NCBI RefSeq assembly: GCF_017798205.1
Contig: NZ_CP060010.1
Coordinates: 682,001-746,000 of the forward strand
Source of the DNA: Cognatishimia activa
GTDB lineage: Bacteria > Pseudomonadota > Alphaproteobacteria > Rhodobacterales > Rhodobacteraceae
Reading direction: 5' to 3'
DNA length: 64,000 bases
Below the pieces are notes generated by a model that saw only the letters and a program-made list of their open reading frames with translations, was not told the DNA's origin and ran no database searches. A program made the translations under genes and the position numbers. Positions 26,854 through 37,117 of the stretch are shown here, piece by piece; position 1 is the stretch's first letter; the number at the start of each line of letters is the position of its first letter.

Positions 26854-26910
26854 ACGGCAGGCTTGTCGAATACCCTAATTCAGCTACCTCTCAGCGAGAG
26901 AGGTGGCTGG

Positions 26911-27474
26911 ATGACAATGACACTCAAAGCAGGCGCAATGATCGGATTTTTGACCGTCGCCGCGGGCGAGGCGCGCGCCGATCTATGGATCGAGACCTTC
27001 GACGCGGAGGCGCAACAGCGTTGGAGCTATGTGCAAGATGGCGTGATGGGCGGCGTGTCCGACGGCGATCTTACATTCGAAGAAGCAGACGGAGCCTCAT
27101 TCGCGCGACTGAAAGGCCGCGTCAGCACCGACAACAACGGCGGTTTTATTCAATTTCGCGCGGGCATTCGGGGCGGATTGCCGTCAGAGACAGAGGCCCT
27201 TAGACTGCGGGTCAAAGGCAACGGCGAAAGCTATTATGTCTTTGTCCGTACCACAGACCGCAAGCGCCCGTGGCACAGCTATCGCGCAAGTTTCACAGCG
27301 ACAGAGGACTGGCGTATTGTAGATCTGGACTTAGCGTCCTTCACAGCGTCGCACGCGGAATTGCCGCAGACATTTACCCCCGAAAACATAACCGGAATCG
27401 GTTTTGTGGCCTATGGCCGAGACTTTGACGCAGACCTCTTGGTCTCTGACCTAGGCCTGGTCATGGCGCAATAG
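26911..27474 (+). CDS. CIA30 family protein with signal peptide
   Basis: The 187-aa protein has an N-terminal signal sequence ending near AAGEARA and a jelly-roll fold similar to complex I intermediate-associated protein 30 (NDUFAF1). Typical parts are VQDGVMGGVSDGDL, FARLKGRVSTDNNGGFIQFR and NITGIGFVAYGRD. Bacterial members are secreted or periplasmic and of unknown function, so a respiratory complex role should not be assumed. The ATG at 26911 has GAGAGG upstream; earlier in-frame codons lack homology. Confidence 0.8.
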   Translation: MTMTLKAGAMIGFLTVAAGEARADLWIETFDAEAQQRWSYVQDGVMGGVSDGDLTFEEADGASFARLKGRVSTDNNGGFIQFRAGIRGGLPSETEALRLRVKGNGESYYVFVRTTDRKRPWHSYRASFTATEDWRIVDLDLASFTASHAELPQTFTPENITGIGFVAYGRDFDADLLVSDLGLVMAQ

Positions 27475-27491
27475 CGCCATTGCCTTCGACG

Positions 27492-27582
27492 AGGATATTT
27501 AAAGCAAGAGAATGAGAGTACTTTTTCTCTTGAGGGAAATATCCTGGGGTGAAGCCCGCGAGGGCTGAGGGGCAAAGCCCCT
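27492..27582. repeat. Complex inverted repeat at a convergent junction
   Basis: AGGATATTT (27492-27500) pairs with AAATATCCT (27537-27545), with a nested CAAGAG/CTCTTG pair. It is followed by AGCCC/GGGCT and AGGGGC-AAA-GCCCCT hairpins, the same 3' module as in the copies at 35572 and 60671. The last bases supply the first bases of the rlmJ stop codon (TAG on the minus strand). It probably works as a two-way terminator. Confidence 0.75.
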
Positions 27583-28360
27583 AGAGCGCTTCAAACTTGG
27601 CGCTGAGGGTTTGGGTCTCGGCCTCAAGCCCCCAGGGTGCATTCACAAAGAACATGCCAGAGCCGATCATCCGATGCTTGTCCTTGACGGGCGGGAAGCG
27701 CACTTCGTGGCGCAGGGTTTTGGACAGGTTCTGGAATTCCAGCGCGGTGACCATCGGCAAGTGGCTCCCGTCTTTCAGGATCGGATACCAGAGCGCGATG
27801 ACGCCGACATTCCACTTCTTGTGCAGCTTGCCGATGATGCCGGGTATACGGTCAAAGTCGGTTTTGATCTCATAGCTTGGATCGATCAGCAAAACCCCAC
27901 GGCGCGGCTCTGGCGGGCAGACCGCATGCGCCATGGCAAAGCCGTCCTGACGGTGGATTTTGACCGAGAACATCGCCATCGCGTCTTCAAGCGCGTCCCC
28001 TTCGCCGGGGTGGAGCTCTGCAAGGTGGAGTTTGTCTGAAGCGCGCAAGAGATTTGCGGCCAAGAGGGGCGATCCGGCATAGGCGTTCTCGCCAAACTGC
28101 GCGCGGACAGAGGCGAGCGCGCGACGATAGGGGTGGCCCTCGTCAAACCAAGCCTCGGCGATGGCGATCCCTGCCGCTGCCTCTCCGGTCTTGGCGGCTT
28201 CCTCGGATCCCAGATCATAGAGTCCCCGCCCCGCGTGGGTTTCCAGATAGCTCAGCGGCTTGTCCTTGGCGGTCATATAGTCCAGCACCCATGCCATCAG
28301 CGCATGTTTCTGCACATCCGCCAGATTGCCTGCGTGATAGATATGTTGATAGCTCAGCAT
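27581..28360 (-). CDS. rlmJ: 23S rRNA (adenine(2030)-N6)-methyltransferase RlmJ
   Basis: RlmJ methylates A2030 of 23S rRNA. The 259-aa product starts with MLSYQHIYHAGNLADVQKH, the family's signature, has ETHAGRGLYDL as the SAM motif and DPSYE as the catalytic (D/N)PP(Y/F)-type motif. Length matches the family. The start at 28360 is set by the conserved N-terminus; the frame continues nine codons upstream. A repeat closes the gene at its 3' end. Confidence 0.93.
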   Translation of the reverse strand: MLSYQHIYHAGNLADVQKHALMAWVLDYMTAKDKPLSYLETHAGRGLYDLGSEEAAKTGEAAAGIAIAEAWFDEGHPYRRALASVRAQFGENAYAGSPLLAANLLRASDKLHLAELHPGEGDALEDAMAMFSVKIHRQDGFAMAHAVCPPEPRRGVLLIDPSYEIKTDFDRIPGIIGKLHKKWNVGVIALWYPILKDGSHLPMVTALEFQNLSKTLRHEVRFPPVKDKHRMIGSGMFFVNAPWGLEAETQTLSAKFEAL

Positions 28361-28492
28361 GGCGCGCGCCCCGTGTTTTCTGCCCACATAGGCCAGATTT
28401 GCCGCCTAAGACAGTGTCAAACACCATCCCTACCCCATTTCGCGGCGGATTCGCGCTGATTTTGCGCAGCGACTCACTTCCCCATTTCTTAA

Positions 28493-29608
<1,116 letters not shown>

Positions 29609-29701
29609 ACAAAAAGGGCCTGAAACAGCGATGTTTTGGGCCAATCTGCACCCCGTGCTACATATGCGCCGAAGGCGTAAGGCCCTGAGACCGGAGACGT
29701 A

Positions 29702-30610
29702 ATGGCTCGAGATCGCAATCAGGAGGATTTCGTAACACCGCTCAAGCGGCTGCTTTACGTGCTTACGATTGCCATTTTGCTGCTGACGTTTCTTTTGTGG
29801 CGCATCGACAGTCCGCGCGTTGAACGGTTCCGCGCAATGGTGATTGATCGTTTTGTGCCTTCGATGGATTGGGCCATGGCGCCGGTCACGGGTTCCATCA
29901 ATCTGATCCGCGAATTCCAGAGCTATCAGCGCGTGGTCGACCAGAACAAAGAGCTGCGTCGTGAGCTTCAGCAGATGAAGGCCTGGAAAGAGGCCGCGCT
30001 GCAGTTGGAACAAGAAAATGCGCGGCTACTGGATCTGAACAATGTGCGTCTGGATCCGCAACTGACCTTTGTGACCGGTGTTGTTTTGGCTGACGCGGGA
30101 TCTCCGTTCCGGCAGTCAGTTCTGCTGAACATCGGTGCGCGCGATGGGATCGTCGACGGTTGGGCCGCGATGGACGGGATTGGGCTTGTGGGTCGGATCT
30201 CGGGCGTGGGCAATACCACGAGCCGCGTGATGCTGTTGTCTGACAGTTCTTCGCGGATTCCGGCGACGATCCAGCCTTCGGGGGAAACCGCGTTGGTGGT
30301 CGGCGACAACTCGGTCGCGCCGGTAATTGATTTTCTTGAGAACCCCGATCAGGTGCGTCCGGGGGATCGCGTGGTTTCCTCTGGCGATGGCGGAGTTTTC
30401 CCGTCGGGTCTGCTGATCGGCCATGTGGCCTCTGATCCCGGTGGCCGTTTGCGCGTGCGCCTGTCTGCCGACTATGAACGGCTCGAGTTCCTGCGCGTGC
30501 TGCGTGACCACGGCAAAGAAAGCATCACAGGCACCGGTGGCCTCATCGCGCCAGATCAGCTTGCCGATCCTGAACCCGCCATTATTGCCGAAGAGGTTGA
30601 GGATGAGTGA
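29702..30610 (+). CDS. mreC: Rod shape-determining protein MreC
   Basis: MreC is the periplasmic scaffold of the elongasome. The 302-aa product has one N-terminal membrane segment (~residues 15-36), a coiled coil (~75-108, with LRRELQQMKAWKEAALQLEQ) and the double beta-barrel core with GARDGIVDGWAAMDGIGLVG. GGAG precedes the ATG. It follows mreB by 93 bases and overlaps mreD by 8 bases. Confidence 0.95.
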   Translation: MARDRNQEDFVTPLKRLLYVLTIAILLLTFLLWRIDSPRVERFRAMVIDRFVPSMDWAMAPVTGSINLIREFQSYQRVVDQNKELRRELQQMKAWKEAALQLEQENARLLDLNNVRLDPQLTFVTGVVLADAGSPFRQSVLLNIGARDGIVDGWAAMDGIGLVGRISGVGNTTSRVMLLSDSSSRIPATIQPSGETALVVGDNSVAPVIDFLENPDQVRPGDRVVSSGDGGVFPSGLLIGHVASDPGGRLRVRLSADYERLEFLRVLRDHGKESITGTGGLIAPDQLADPEPAIIAEEVEDE

Positions 30611-31142
30611 GAACCTCACCACCCGTCTTTGGCTGATGCGCGCGGCCTTTGTGGCGCTCGCGCTTTTGGTGATCTTTTGGCAGCTATTGCCGATGGAGAC
30701 CGTGCCGCGTCGTTTCACGGGGCCAGATATGCTCTTGGTGATGTGCGTGCTTTGGGTGCTGCGCCGTCCGGACTATGCACCGCCTGTGGCGATTGCAGGC
30801 GTGATGCTTCTGGCGGATTTTGTGTTCCTGCGTCCCCCTGGCCTGATGGCTTTGGCGACTTATTTGGTCTGCGAGAACCTGCGCAATCGCTCAACAGGCG
30901 TGCGTGACATGCCCTTTAGCGTGGAATGGCTGGCGGCGGCAGGTGGCATGGCCGCAATTGTGCTCGGCAACCGTCTGCTAGAGACCATCTTCCTTTTGGA
31001 TCACGCGAGCCTCGGGCTCACGCTTATTCAACTGATTATGAGCGTGCTGGCCTACCCGCTTGTGGCAATCCTGCTTTTCGTCTTCATTGGTTTGCGGAAA
31101 ATCAACCCATCGGATCCGGAACTCCTGCAGGGGCGCGTATGA
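30603..31142 (+). CDS. mreD: Rod shape-determining protein MreD
   Basis: MreD is the small integral membrane part of the elongasome. The 179-aa product has five to six hydrophobic segments and RPPGLMALATYLVCENLR, as expected for the family. It overlaps mreC by 8 bases and PBP2 by 4 bases (ATGA), indicating coupled translation. Confidence 0.9.
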   Translation: MSENLTTRLWLMRAAFVALALLVIFWQLLPMETVPRRFTGPDMLLVMCVLWVLRRPDYAPPVAIAGVMLLADFVFLRPPGLMALATYLVCENLRNRSTGVRDMPFSVEWLAAAGGMAAIVLGNRLLETIFLLDHASLGLTLIQLIMSVLAYPLVAILLFVFIGLRKINPSDPELLQGRV

Positions 31143-33082
31143 AAAAGACGCAAGCCGATATCGTCGCGAACCAAGCCCGCATGACGCGGCGCGCGCTGTT
31201 TCTGGGCGGTGCGCAATTGGCGTTTATGGGCGTTTTGGGTCTGCGCATGCGGCATCTGCAGGTGGATCAAGCCGATGAGTTCCGCCTTTTGGCCGAAGAA
31301 AACCGGATCAACATTCGTCTAATCCCGCCCGCCCGCGGAGAGATCTTTGACCGCAACGGGCGGACCTTGGCGGTGAATGAACCCAGCTACCGGATTACCA
31401 TCGTGCGTGAAGACGCGGGCGATGTGGATGCGGTGATTGCGAAACTGTCCAATCTGGTGGAGCTCGACGCCACCGCGCTTAATCGCGCGATGACAGAGAT
31501 GAAGCGCTCACCACCGTTTTTGCCAGTCACTGTGGCGGAACGTATTTCCTGGGAAGAGATGTCGCGCGTGGCGGTCAATGCGCCTGCCCTGCCCGGCATC
31601 ACACCAGAGGTGGGCCTGTCTCGCCGCTATCTGCATGACGGGGACTTCGCCCATGTGATCGGCTATGTGGGTCCGGTGTCGGACTATGACCTGTCCAAGA
31701 TCGAAGACCCCGATCAGCTCTTGCTAATCCCGCGGTTCCAGATCGGCAAGGTCGGCATAGAGGCCAAACGCGAAGAGTCCCTACGTGGCAAAGCCGGCAC
31801 CAAGCGGGTTGAAGTCAACGCCGTTGGCCGCGTGATGCGCGAGCTGGATCGCCGCGAAGGCCTTGCGGGTGCTGATATGCAGCTGACCGTAGATCAAAAG
31901 CTGCAAACCTATACACAAGCGCGCCTCGGAGAGGAAAGCGCGGCTGCCGTTGTGATGGATGTCAAAACGGGTGACATTCTGTCGATCAACTCGTCCCCCA
32001 CCTTTGATCCCAACCTCTTTGTGCGCGGGATTTCGGTCGCGGATTACTCGAAACTTACCGAAAACGATCACCGCCCGCTTGCGACGAAGTCCGTGCAAGG
32101 CACTTATCCGCCCGGTTCGACATTCAAGATGATCACCGCGCTGGCCGCGTTGGAAGAAGGCCTCATCGACAGTGAAGACACCTTCTATTGCCCGGGCCAC
32201 CTTGAGGTCAGCAATCGCAAGTTCCACTGCTGGAAACGCGGCGGACATGGGAATGTAAACTTCGAGACCGCGCTGCGCGAGAGCTGTGACGTTTATTTCT
32301 ATGAGATTGCTCTGAAGGTGGGGATCGAAAAGATCTCGGCCATGGCGCGACGTCTGGGTCTGGGTGTGCGCCATAATATTCCGATGTCAGCTGTCGCGCA
32401 GGGGCTTGCGCCGACGATGGACTGGAAGTTGCGCAACAGGGATGCCGCTTGGCTGCCAGGCGATACAGTGAACGCCTCGATTGGGCAGGGATTCGTGCTG
32501 GCCTCGCCGCTGCAATTGGCGGTGATGACGGCGCGTTTGGCCTCAGGCCTTCAGCTTGCGCCGCGTTTGGTGAAATCCGTCGATGGTGTCGAGCAACCGG
32601 TGCGGGGTCTTTCGCCCTTGGGTGTGAACGAAAACCACCTGCGTCTGGTGCGCAAATCCATGTTTGCTGTGTCCAATCACCGGCGCGGCACGGCCTATTC
32701 CAGCCGCATTATCGAAGACGAGTTCCGCCTTGCCGGCAAAACCGGCACCAGTCAGGTCCGCAACATTACTGCAGCCGAACGCGAAGCGGGCGTGACCAAA
32801 AACGAAGACCTGCCGTGGAACCGCCGCGACCACGCGCTTTTCGTTAATTTCGCGCCCTATGACGACCCGAAAATCGCGGTCTGCGTGGTTGTGGAACATG
32901 GTGGAGGCGGTTCCACCGCAGCCGCGCCCATTGCACGCGATATCACGCTGCAGGCGCTCTATGACGGTGATCCACCGCTTGAGGCCTATCCCACCAAGGA
33001 CCGCGAAAAGATCCGCCTGCAACAAGCGCGTCTGAAACGCGACCATCCGCAGCTGCGCAACACCGGGCGCGACCGCGCATGA
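31139..33082 (+). CDS. mrdA: Penicillin-binding protein 2, elongasome transpeptidase
   Basis: PBP2 cross-links peptidoglycan during rod elongation. The 647-aa product has an N-terminal membrane anchor (~residues 20-40), the pedestal segment PPARGEIFDRNGRTLAVNE and the transpeptidase domain with the nucleophile motif STFK (Ser327) and KTGTSQ. The SxN motif is in the ESCDVYFYE stretch as S-C-D, typical of PBP2. It overlaps mreD and mrdB by 4 bases each. Confidence 0.96.
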   Translation: MKKTQADIVANQARMTRRALFLGGAQLAFMGVLGLRMRHLQVDQADEFRLLAEENRINIRLIPPARGEIFDRNGRTLAVNEPSYRITIVREDAGDVDAVIAKLSNLVELDATALNRAMTEMKRSPPFLPVTVAERISWEEMSRVAVNAPALPGITPEVGLSRRYLHDGDFAHVIGYVGPVSDYDLSKIEDPDQLLLIPRFQIGKVGIEAKREESLRGKAGTKRVEVNAVGRVMRELDRREGLAGADMQLTVDQKLQTYTQARLGEESAAAVVMDVKTGDILSINSSPTFDPNLFVRGISVADYSKLTENDHRPLATKSVQGTYPPGSTFKMITALAALEEGLIDSEDTFYCPGHLEVSNRKFHCWKRGGHGNVNFETALRESCDVYFYEIALKVGIEKISAMARRLGLGVRHNIPMSAVAQGLAPTMDWKLRNRDAAWLPGDTVNASIGQGFVLASPLQLAVMTARLASGLQLAPRLVKSVDGVEQPVRGLSPLGVNENHLRLVRKSMFAVSNHRRGTAYSSRIIEDEFRLAGKTGTSQVRNITAAEREAGVTKNEDLPWNRRDHALFVNFAPYDDPKIAVCVVVEHGGGGSTAAAPIARDITLQALYDGDPPLEAYPTKDREKIRLQQARLKRDHPQLRNTGRDRA

Positions 33083-34218
33083 GTTATCTCGAGTATACGG
33101 TCAAACATGTCCCCACGGGGCTGCGGAAGATTTTCTACATCAACTGGGCCTTGGTGATCCTCTTGATCGCCGTCTCAAGCGTCGGATTTCTGATGCTCTA
33201 TTCGGTCGCGGGCGGCTCGTTTAATCCCTGGGCCGAAGCGCAGATGAAACGCTTTGCGATGGGGCTTTTCCTGATGTTCGGCATGGCCATGGTGCCCATC
33301 TGGTTCTGGCGCAATGTCTCGGCGGTGTTCTACGCCGGCGCATTGCTTTTGCTGGTCGGGGTCGAGTTCTTTGGCACCGTGCAAATGGGGGCCCAGCGCT
33401 GGATCGACCTTGGTTTCATGCGCCTGCAGCCCTCGGAATTGATGAAGATTGCCCTCGTGATGTTTCTGGCCGCCTATTACGACTGGCTGCCGCTCAATCG
33501 CACCTCGCATCCTTTGTGGCTCTTGATCCCTATTGTGATCATCATGGTGCCGGTCATGCTGGTTTTGCGCCAGCCGGATCTTGGCACCTCGCTTCTGCTG
33601 TTGATGGGCGGAGCGACCGTGATCTTTATGGCAGGCGTCCATTGGGGCTATTTCGCCGTGGTGATCACGGCGGGCATCGGGTTGATCACCGCGGTCTTTC
33701 AAAGCCGCGGTACCGGCTGGCAGCTTTTGCAGGACTATCAGTATCGCCGCATCGATACGTTCCTGGATCCAGCCTCTGATCCTTTGGGCGCGGGGTATCA
33801 CATCACCCAATCCAAGATCGCCTTGGGCTCTGGCGGCTGGACCGGGCGTGGGTTCATGCAAGGCACGCAAAGCCGGCTGAACTTTCTGCCCGAGAAGCAC
33901 ACCGACTTTATCTTCACAACGCTGGCTGAGGAATTTGGCTTCCTCGGCGCCGTCTCTTTGCTCAGCCTCTATGCGCTCATCATCATCTTTTGCGTGCTTA
34001 GCGCTTTGTCCAATCGGGACCGCTTCTCGTCCCTGATGACCATGGGCATGGCGGGCACGTTCTTTCTGTTCTTTGCGGTGAATATGTCGATGGTCATGGG
34101 CATGGCGCCGGTCGTCGGTGTACCGCTGCCTTTGGTCAGTTGGGGCGGATCGTCGATGCTCGTCTTAATGATGGCCTTCGGCATCGTCCAAAGCGCCCAT
34201 GTGCACCGCCCCCGCTAA
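33079..34218 (+). CDS. mrdB: Rod shape-determining protein RodA (SEDS glycosyltransferase)
   Basis: RodA polymerises lipid II glycan strands together with PBP2. The 379-aa SEDS protein has about ten membrane segments. Conserved parts are the RFAMGLFLMF region, LQPSELMKIALVMFLAAYYD (the family's QPSE.K motif), FLPEKHTDFIFTTLAEEFGF with the catalytic-site Asp, and PLVSWGGSSML near the C-terminus. It overlaps mrdA by 4 bases and is followed after 12 bases by a VOC gene. Confidence 0.96.
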   Translation: MSYLEYTVKHVPTGLRKIFYINWALVILLIAVSSVGFLMLYSVAGGSFNPWAEAQMKRFAMGLFLMFGMAMVPIWFWRNVSAVFYAGALLLLVGVEFFGTVQMGAQRWIDLGFMRLQPSELMKIALVMFLAAYYDWLPLNRTSHPLWLLIPIVIIMVPVMLVLRQPDLGTSLLLLMGGATVIFMAGVHWGYFAVVITAGIGLITAVFQSRGTGWQLLQDYQYRRIDTFLDPASDPLGAGYHITQSKIALGSGGWTGRGFMQGTQSRLNFLPEKHTDFIFTTLAEEFGFLGAVSLLSLYALIIIFCVLSALSNRDRFSSLMTMGMAGTFFLFFAVNMSMVMGMAPVVGVPLPLVSWGGSSMLVLMMAFGIVQSAHVHRPR

Positions 34219-34230
34219 GTAGGAGCCTCC

Positions 34231-34641
34231 ATGTCGATCTTTCATCTCGCCTATCACGTTACAGATCTGGACGAGGCGCGTGCCTTTTACGGAGGTCTTT
34301 TGGGCTGTGCCGAGGGCCGCAGCACGGACACATGGGTGGATTTCGATTTCTTTGGCCACCAGATTTCCCTGCATCTCGGCAAGCCGTTTGAGACCACCAA
34401 CACCGGCAAAGTCGGAGACCATATGGTCCCGATGCCCCATATGGGTGTGATCCTTCCGATGGAGGACTGGCAGATGCTGGCGGATCGTCTCACCGAGGAA
34501 GGGTTGGAGTTTGAGCTTGCTCCCTTCGTGCGCTTTGCCGGAGAACCCGGTGAGCAGGGCACTATGTTCTTTCGCGACCCCTCGGGCAACCCGATCGAGG
34601 TCAAAGGCTTTGCCGAGGCCTCCGGAGTTTTCGCATCATGA
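34231..34641 (+). CDS. VOC (glyoxalase/dioxygenase-fold) family protein
   Basis: The 136-aa protein has two betaalphabetabetabeta halves of the VOC superfamily. The N-terminal FHLAYHVTDLDEARAFYGGL carries the first metal-ligand His, DFFGHQISLHL a second, and FFRDPSGNPIEVKGF the terminal Glu. The metal and substrate are not known; such proteins include glyoxalase I, dioxygenases and resistance proteins. TAGGAG precedes the ATG. It overlaps the next gene by 4 bases. Confidence 0.85.
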   Translation: MSIFHLAYHVTDLDEARAFYGGLLGCAEGRSTDTWVDFDFFGHQISLHLGKPFETTNTGKVGDHMVPMPHMGVILPMEDWQMLADRLTEEGLEFELAPFVRFAGEPGEQGTMFFRDPSGNPIEVKGFAEASGVFAS

Positions 34642-35567
34642 TCAACGTACAATTCGCGGCCCTGGCTGAGCGGTGGGAGACCTATGAAGCGCCCCTGCGC
34701 GCGGCCTTTGAAAAGTTCGATCTGAAAGTGGATCTGCGTCTGGATCACGCGCCCGATGATGTGGACTATATCGTCTATGCGCCCAATTCCGACCTGCAGG
34801 ACTTCACGGCCTTTGTGCGCTGCAAAGCGGTCCTGAACCTATGGGCTGGCGTGGAGGCGATCACAGGCAATACGACCCTGACCCAGCCGCTCTGTCGGAT
34901 GGTGGATCCGGGGCTCACGCAAGGCATGGTGGAATGGGTCACGGGCCATACGCTGCGCTATCACTTGGACATTGATCATTGGATCAATCACCAAGGCGGA
35001 GAATGGTCCCCGACCTGTCCACCGCTAGCCTCTCAGCGTAATGTCACGGTCTTGGGGTTGGGCGAACTCGGCACGGCCTGCGCGAAAACTTTGGCCTCTT
35101 TGGGCTTCAACGTCACCGGCTGGGCGCGGCGAGCGAAACAGATCGAGGGCATCACCTGCTTGCACGACGCCGAAGGGCTGGAGGATGCGCTTTCTACAGC
35201 TGAAATCCTCATCTTGCTGCTGCCCGATACGGCCGCCACAACCAACCTGCTAAATGCAAACACGCTGGATCTGCTGCCCAAAGGCGCGCGGATTATCAAC
35301 CCGGGCCGTGGCCCACTGATCGATGATGACGCGCTTCTCGCGGCACTCGACTCAGGCCAAATCGCCCACGCCACCCTCGACGTTTTCCGCATCGAGCCTC
35401 TGCCCACAGACCACCCCTATTGGGCACACCCAAAAGTCACAGTCACCCCGCATATCGCCGCCGAAACCCGAGCCATCACGGCCTCTGAAGTGATTGCTGA
35501 AAACATTCGTCGTGGCGAGGCAGGTGAACCATTCCTGCATCTCGTGGACCGCGCAGCAGGCTACTGA
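34638..35567 (+). CDS. ghrA: Glyoxylate/hydroxypyruvate reductase A-like dehydrogenase
   Basis: The 309-aa enzyme belongs to the D-2-hydroxyacid dehydrogenases and matches GhrA, which reduces glyoxylate and hydroxypyruvate with NAD(P)H. It shows the nucleotide motif VLGLGELGTACAKTL, the arginine region in INPGRGPLIDDDALLAALD, the Glu in FRIEPLP and the catalytic His in VTPHIAAET. It overlaps the VOC gene (ATGA) and ends at a repeat between convergent genes. The physiological substrate is inferred from the family. Confidence 0.87.
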   Translation: MINVQFAALAERWETYEAPLRAAFEKFDLKVDLRLDHAPDDVDYIVYAPNSDLQDFTAFVRCKAVLNLWAGVEAITGNTTLTQPLCRMVDPGLTQGMVEWVTGHTLRYHLDIDHWINHQGGEWSPTCPPLASQRNVTVLGLGELGTACAKTLASLGFNVTGWARRAKQIEGITCLHDAEGLEDALSTAEILILLLPDTAATTNLLNANTLDLLPKGARIINPGRGPLIDDDALLAALDSGQIAHATLDVFRIEPLPTDHPYWAHPKVTVTPHIAAETRAITASEVIAENIRRGEAGEPFLHLVDRAAGY

Positions 35568-35571
35568 GCGC

Positions 35572-35630
35572 ATTCATCTTGCCAAAAATACTCCGGGGTG
35601 AGGCCCACAGGGCCGAGGGGCAGCGCCCCT
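35572..35630. repeat. Intergenic repeat at a convergent junction
   Basis: ATTCATCTTGCC plus AAAAATACTC (35572-35593) is followed by the GGCCC/GGGCC hairpin (35602-35614) and AGGGGC-AGC-GCCCCT (35616-35630). The same order of parts occurs at 60671. It fills almost the whole gap between ghrA and the SseB-like gene and probably terminates both. Confidence 0.75.
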
Positions 35631-35633
35631 CCC

Positions 35634-36422
35634 TTATTTCAGACGCGGCGGTTTGTCGGGGTCTCTGCCGGGGGCCATCGGGACCATTTCAGTCTGAACC
35701 TCTGGCTGCGGCAGATCAAAGCGCAAGCCGACCTGCGCGAGTTGCGCGGCCACAGGGTGCGCCGCATCAAAGAAGCCAACATCCAAAGTGCCCGCCTCAA
35801 GACCGGTGAAACTCAGCGCTTCCGAGACGGCTTTCGCCAAAGCATCCTGCGCTTCGGGGATGGCGCCGACAAAGCCCAGCATATGGCCACGCCCGCCCGC
35901 TTCAGAGACGGTCCCCACCAGATAGGCCCAGCGCGCCAGACCCATGGCGGTTGAGAGCTTGGTATCCAGCGCCTCGATCAGAACCTCAGGCAGGCCTGCG
36001 GGCGCGGTGACCTCAGCGAGCTTCTGTTCCACTTCATCGGGCGCATTGTCCAGCGTTTCAACCAACCACGTGACAGCCGAGGGAGGGATCAGGATCGACG
36101 ACGGCGCGACCTCGAGGTTCACACCCATGCCGATGCCCGAGGGCGCAAGCATTTGCGCGATCATGCGGCCTGACAGGGCTGCGAAAGGCGCGGGTTTGCC
36201 GACGAAAGAGGCAAGACGCTCTTCGGTGTCAAAGACCAAAACAAAGCTCGCGTCCTGCAGCTCGAAGACCTCAGGTTTGATCGTCTCGCCCGTGGCCTCA
36301 TCGCTCAAGAGCAGGAACAGCTCTGCATCAGCCAGTCGTTCATAGAACCGCAGCCGTGCGCGCTCGTCTTCGGGCGCGGCCTCCATCGCGGCATGGGCAA
36401 GGTCCAGAGGGGTGTCGGTCAT
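35634..36422 (-). CDS. SseB family protein
   Basis: The 262-aa product has an N-terminal SseB domain with FYERLADAELFLLL and VLVFDTEERLASF, as in SseB-like proteins. The enhanced-serine-sensitivity name comes from E. coli; the biochemical role is unknown. It overlaps the UDG gene by 4 bases (ATGA), so the two are translated together. It ends near a repeat on the convergent side. Confidence 0.85.
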   Translation of the reverse strand: MTDTPLDLAHAAMEAAPEDERARLRFYERLADAELFLLLSDEATGETIKPEVFELQDASFVLVFDTEERLASFVGKPAPFAALSGRMIAQMLAPSGIGMGVNLEVAPSSILIPPSAVTWLVETLDNAPDEVEQKLAEVTAPAGLPEVLIEALDTKLSTAMGLARWAYLVGTVSEAGGRGHMLGFVGAIPEAQDALAKAVSEALSFTGLEAGTLDVGFFDAAHPVAAQLAQVGLRFDLPQPEVQTEMVPMAPGRDPDKPPRLK

Positions 36423-36997
36423 GCTAAAACCTCTTTCACCCTCGCCCGCAGAACCGGCAATAGCTCTGCTTCAAACCAGGGATTCTTCTTGAGCCAAGCC
36501 GTATTGCGCCAGGACGGATGAGGCAAGGGCAAGAAACGCGGCCCATGGGCGCGCCAGTCCCGCACGGTGTCGGTGACGTTTTTGGTGCCGAGGTGCCATT
36601 TCTGGGCGTGGCCGCCGACCAAGAGGATCAGCTCGACGTTCGGCAGCATGTCCAGCGCCGGTTGCCGCCATGTTTTGGCACAAATCGGTGGCGGCGGCAG
36701 GTCCGAGCCTTTGGCGTTGTAGCCAGGAAAACAAAACGCCATCGGCAGGATGCCGATACGGTCGCGGTCATAGAAGGCGGCGTCATCAATGCCCATCCAG
36801 TCGCGCAGGCGCACGCCTGAGGGATCTGTAAACGGCACGCCGCTTTCATGCACTTTGGCCCCCGGAGCCTGACCACAGATCAAAAGCCGCGCCGAGGGGC
36901 GAAACCACACCACAGGGCGCGGAGCATGCCCAGTATGCGTGGCTGCGAACCGCTCGGCACAAAGCCTGCAGGCGTGGATGTCGTCGTGAATATCCAT
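36419..36997 (-). CDS. Uracil-DNA glycosylase family protein
   Basis: The 192-aa protein has the UDG-superfamily fold: LLICGQAPGAKVHESGVPF in the first motif and LPLPHPSWRN as the C-terminal His motif. An N-terminal CRLCAERF pair of cysteines is present, but the four-cysteine cluster of family 4 enzymes is not complete. It may act on uracil or another base. The start has weak AGG-type ribosome binding. It is divergent from the ArsR gene; two palindromes lie in the gap. Confidence 0.82.
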   Translation of the reverse strand: MDIHDDIHACRLCAERFAATHTGHAPRPVVWFRPSARLLICGQAPGAKVHESGVPFTDPSGVRLRDWMGIDDAAFYDRDRIGILPMAFCFPGYNAKGSDLPPPPICAKTWRQPALDMLPNVELILLVGGHAQKWHLGTKNVTDTVRDWRAHGPRFLPLPHPSWRNTAWLKKNPWFEAELLPVLRARVKEVLA

Positions 36998-37049
36998 CGC
37001 CCTATCCTGCCGATTGACGCCCAGAGGGAAAGTTCAAATTCGCAACTCA

Positions 37050-37065
37050 TTTCGATATTTCGAAA
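37050..37065. promoter_or_regulatory. Candidate ArsR operator 1
   Basis: TTTCGA-TATT-TCGAAA is a perfect inverted repeat between the UDG and ArsR genes. It lies 51 bases before the ArsR start and shares the ATTTCGA half with operator 2. Such AT-rich dyads are typical ArsR/SmtB sites. Confidence 0.6.
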
Positions 37066-37095
37066 AATATGAAAATAAACCTTGCACCGACTCGT

Positions 37096-37117
37096 TATTT
37101 CGACAATTCTAGAAATA
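37096..37117. promoter_or_regulatory. Candidate ArsR operator 2
   Basis: TATTTC and GAAATA flank ten bases, and the right half ends on the A of the ArsR ATG (37117). Binding here would block initiation. Two sites suggest tight autorepression. Confidence 0.55.

Noticed and set aside
29615-29696. Long-range pairing AGGGCCT/AGGCCCT between mreB and mreC
   Set aside because: Too short and too far apart to argue for a terminator; mreC is most simply read as co-transcribed with mreB.
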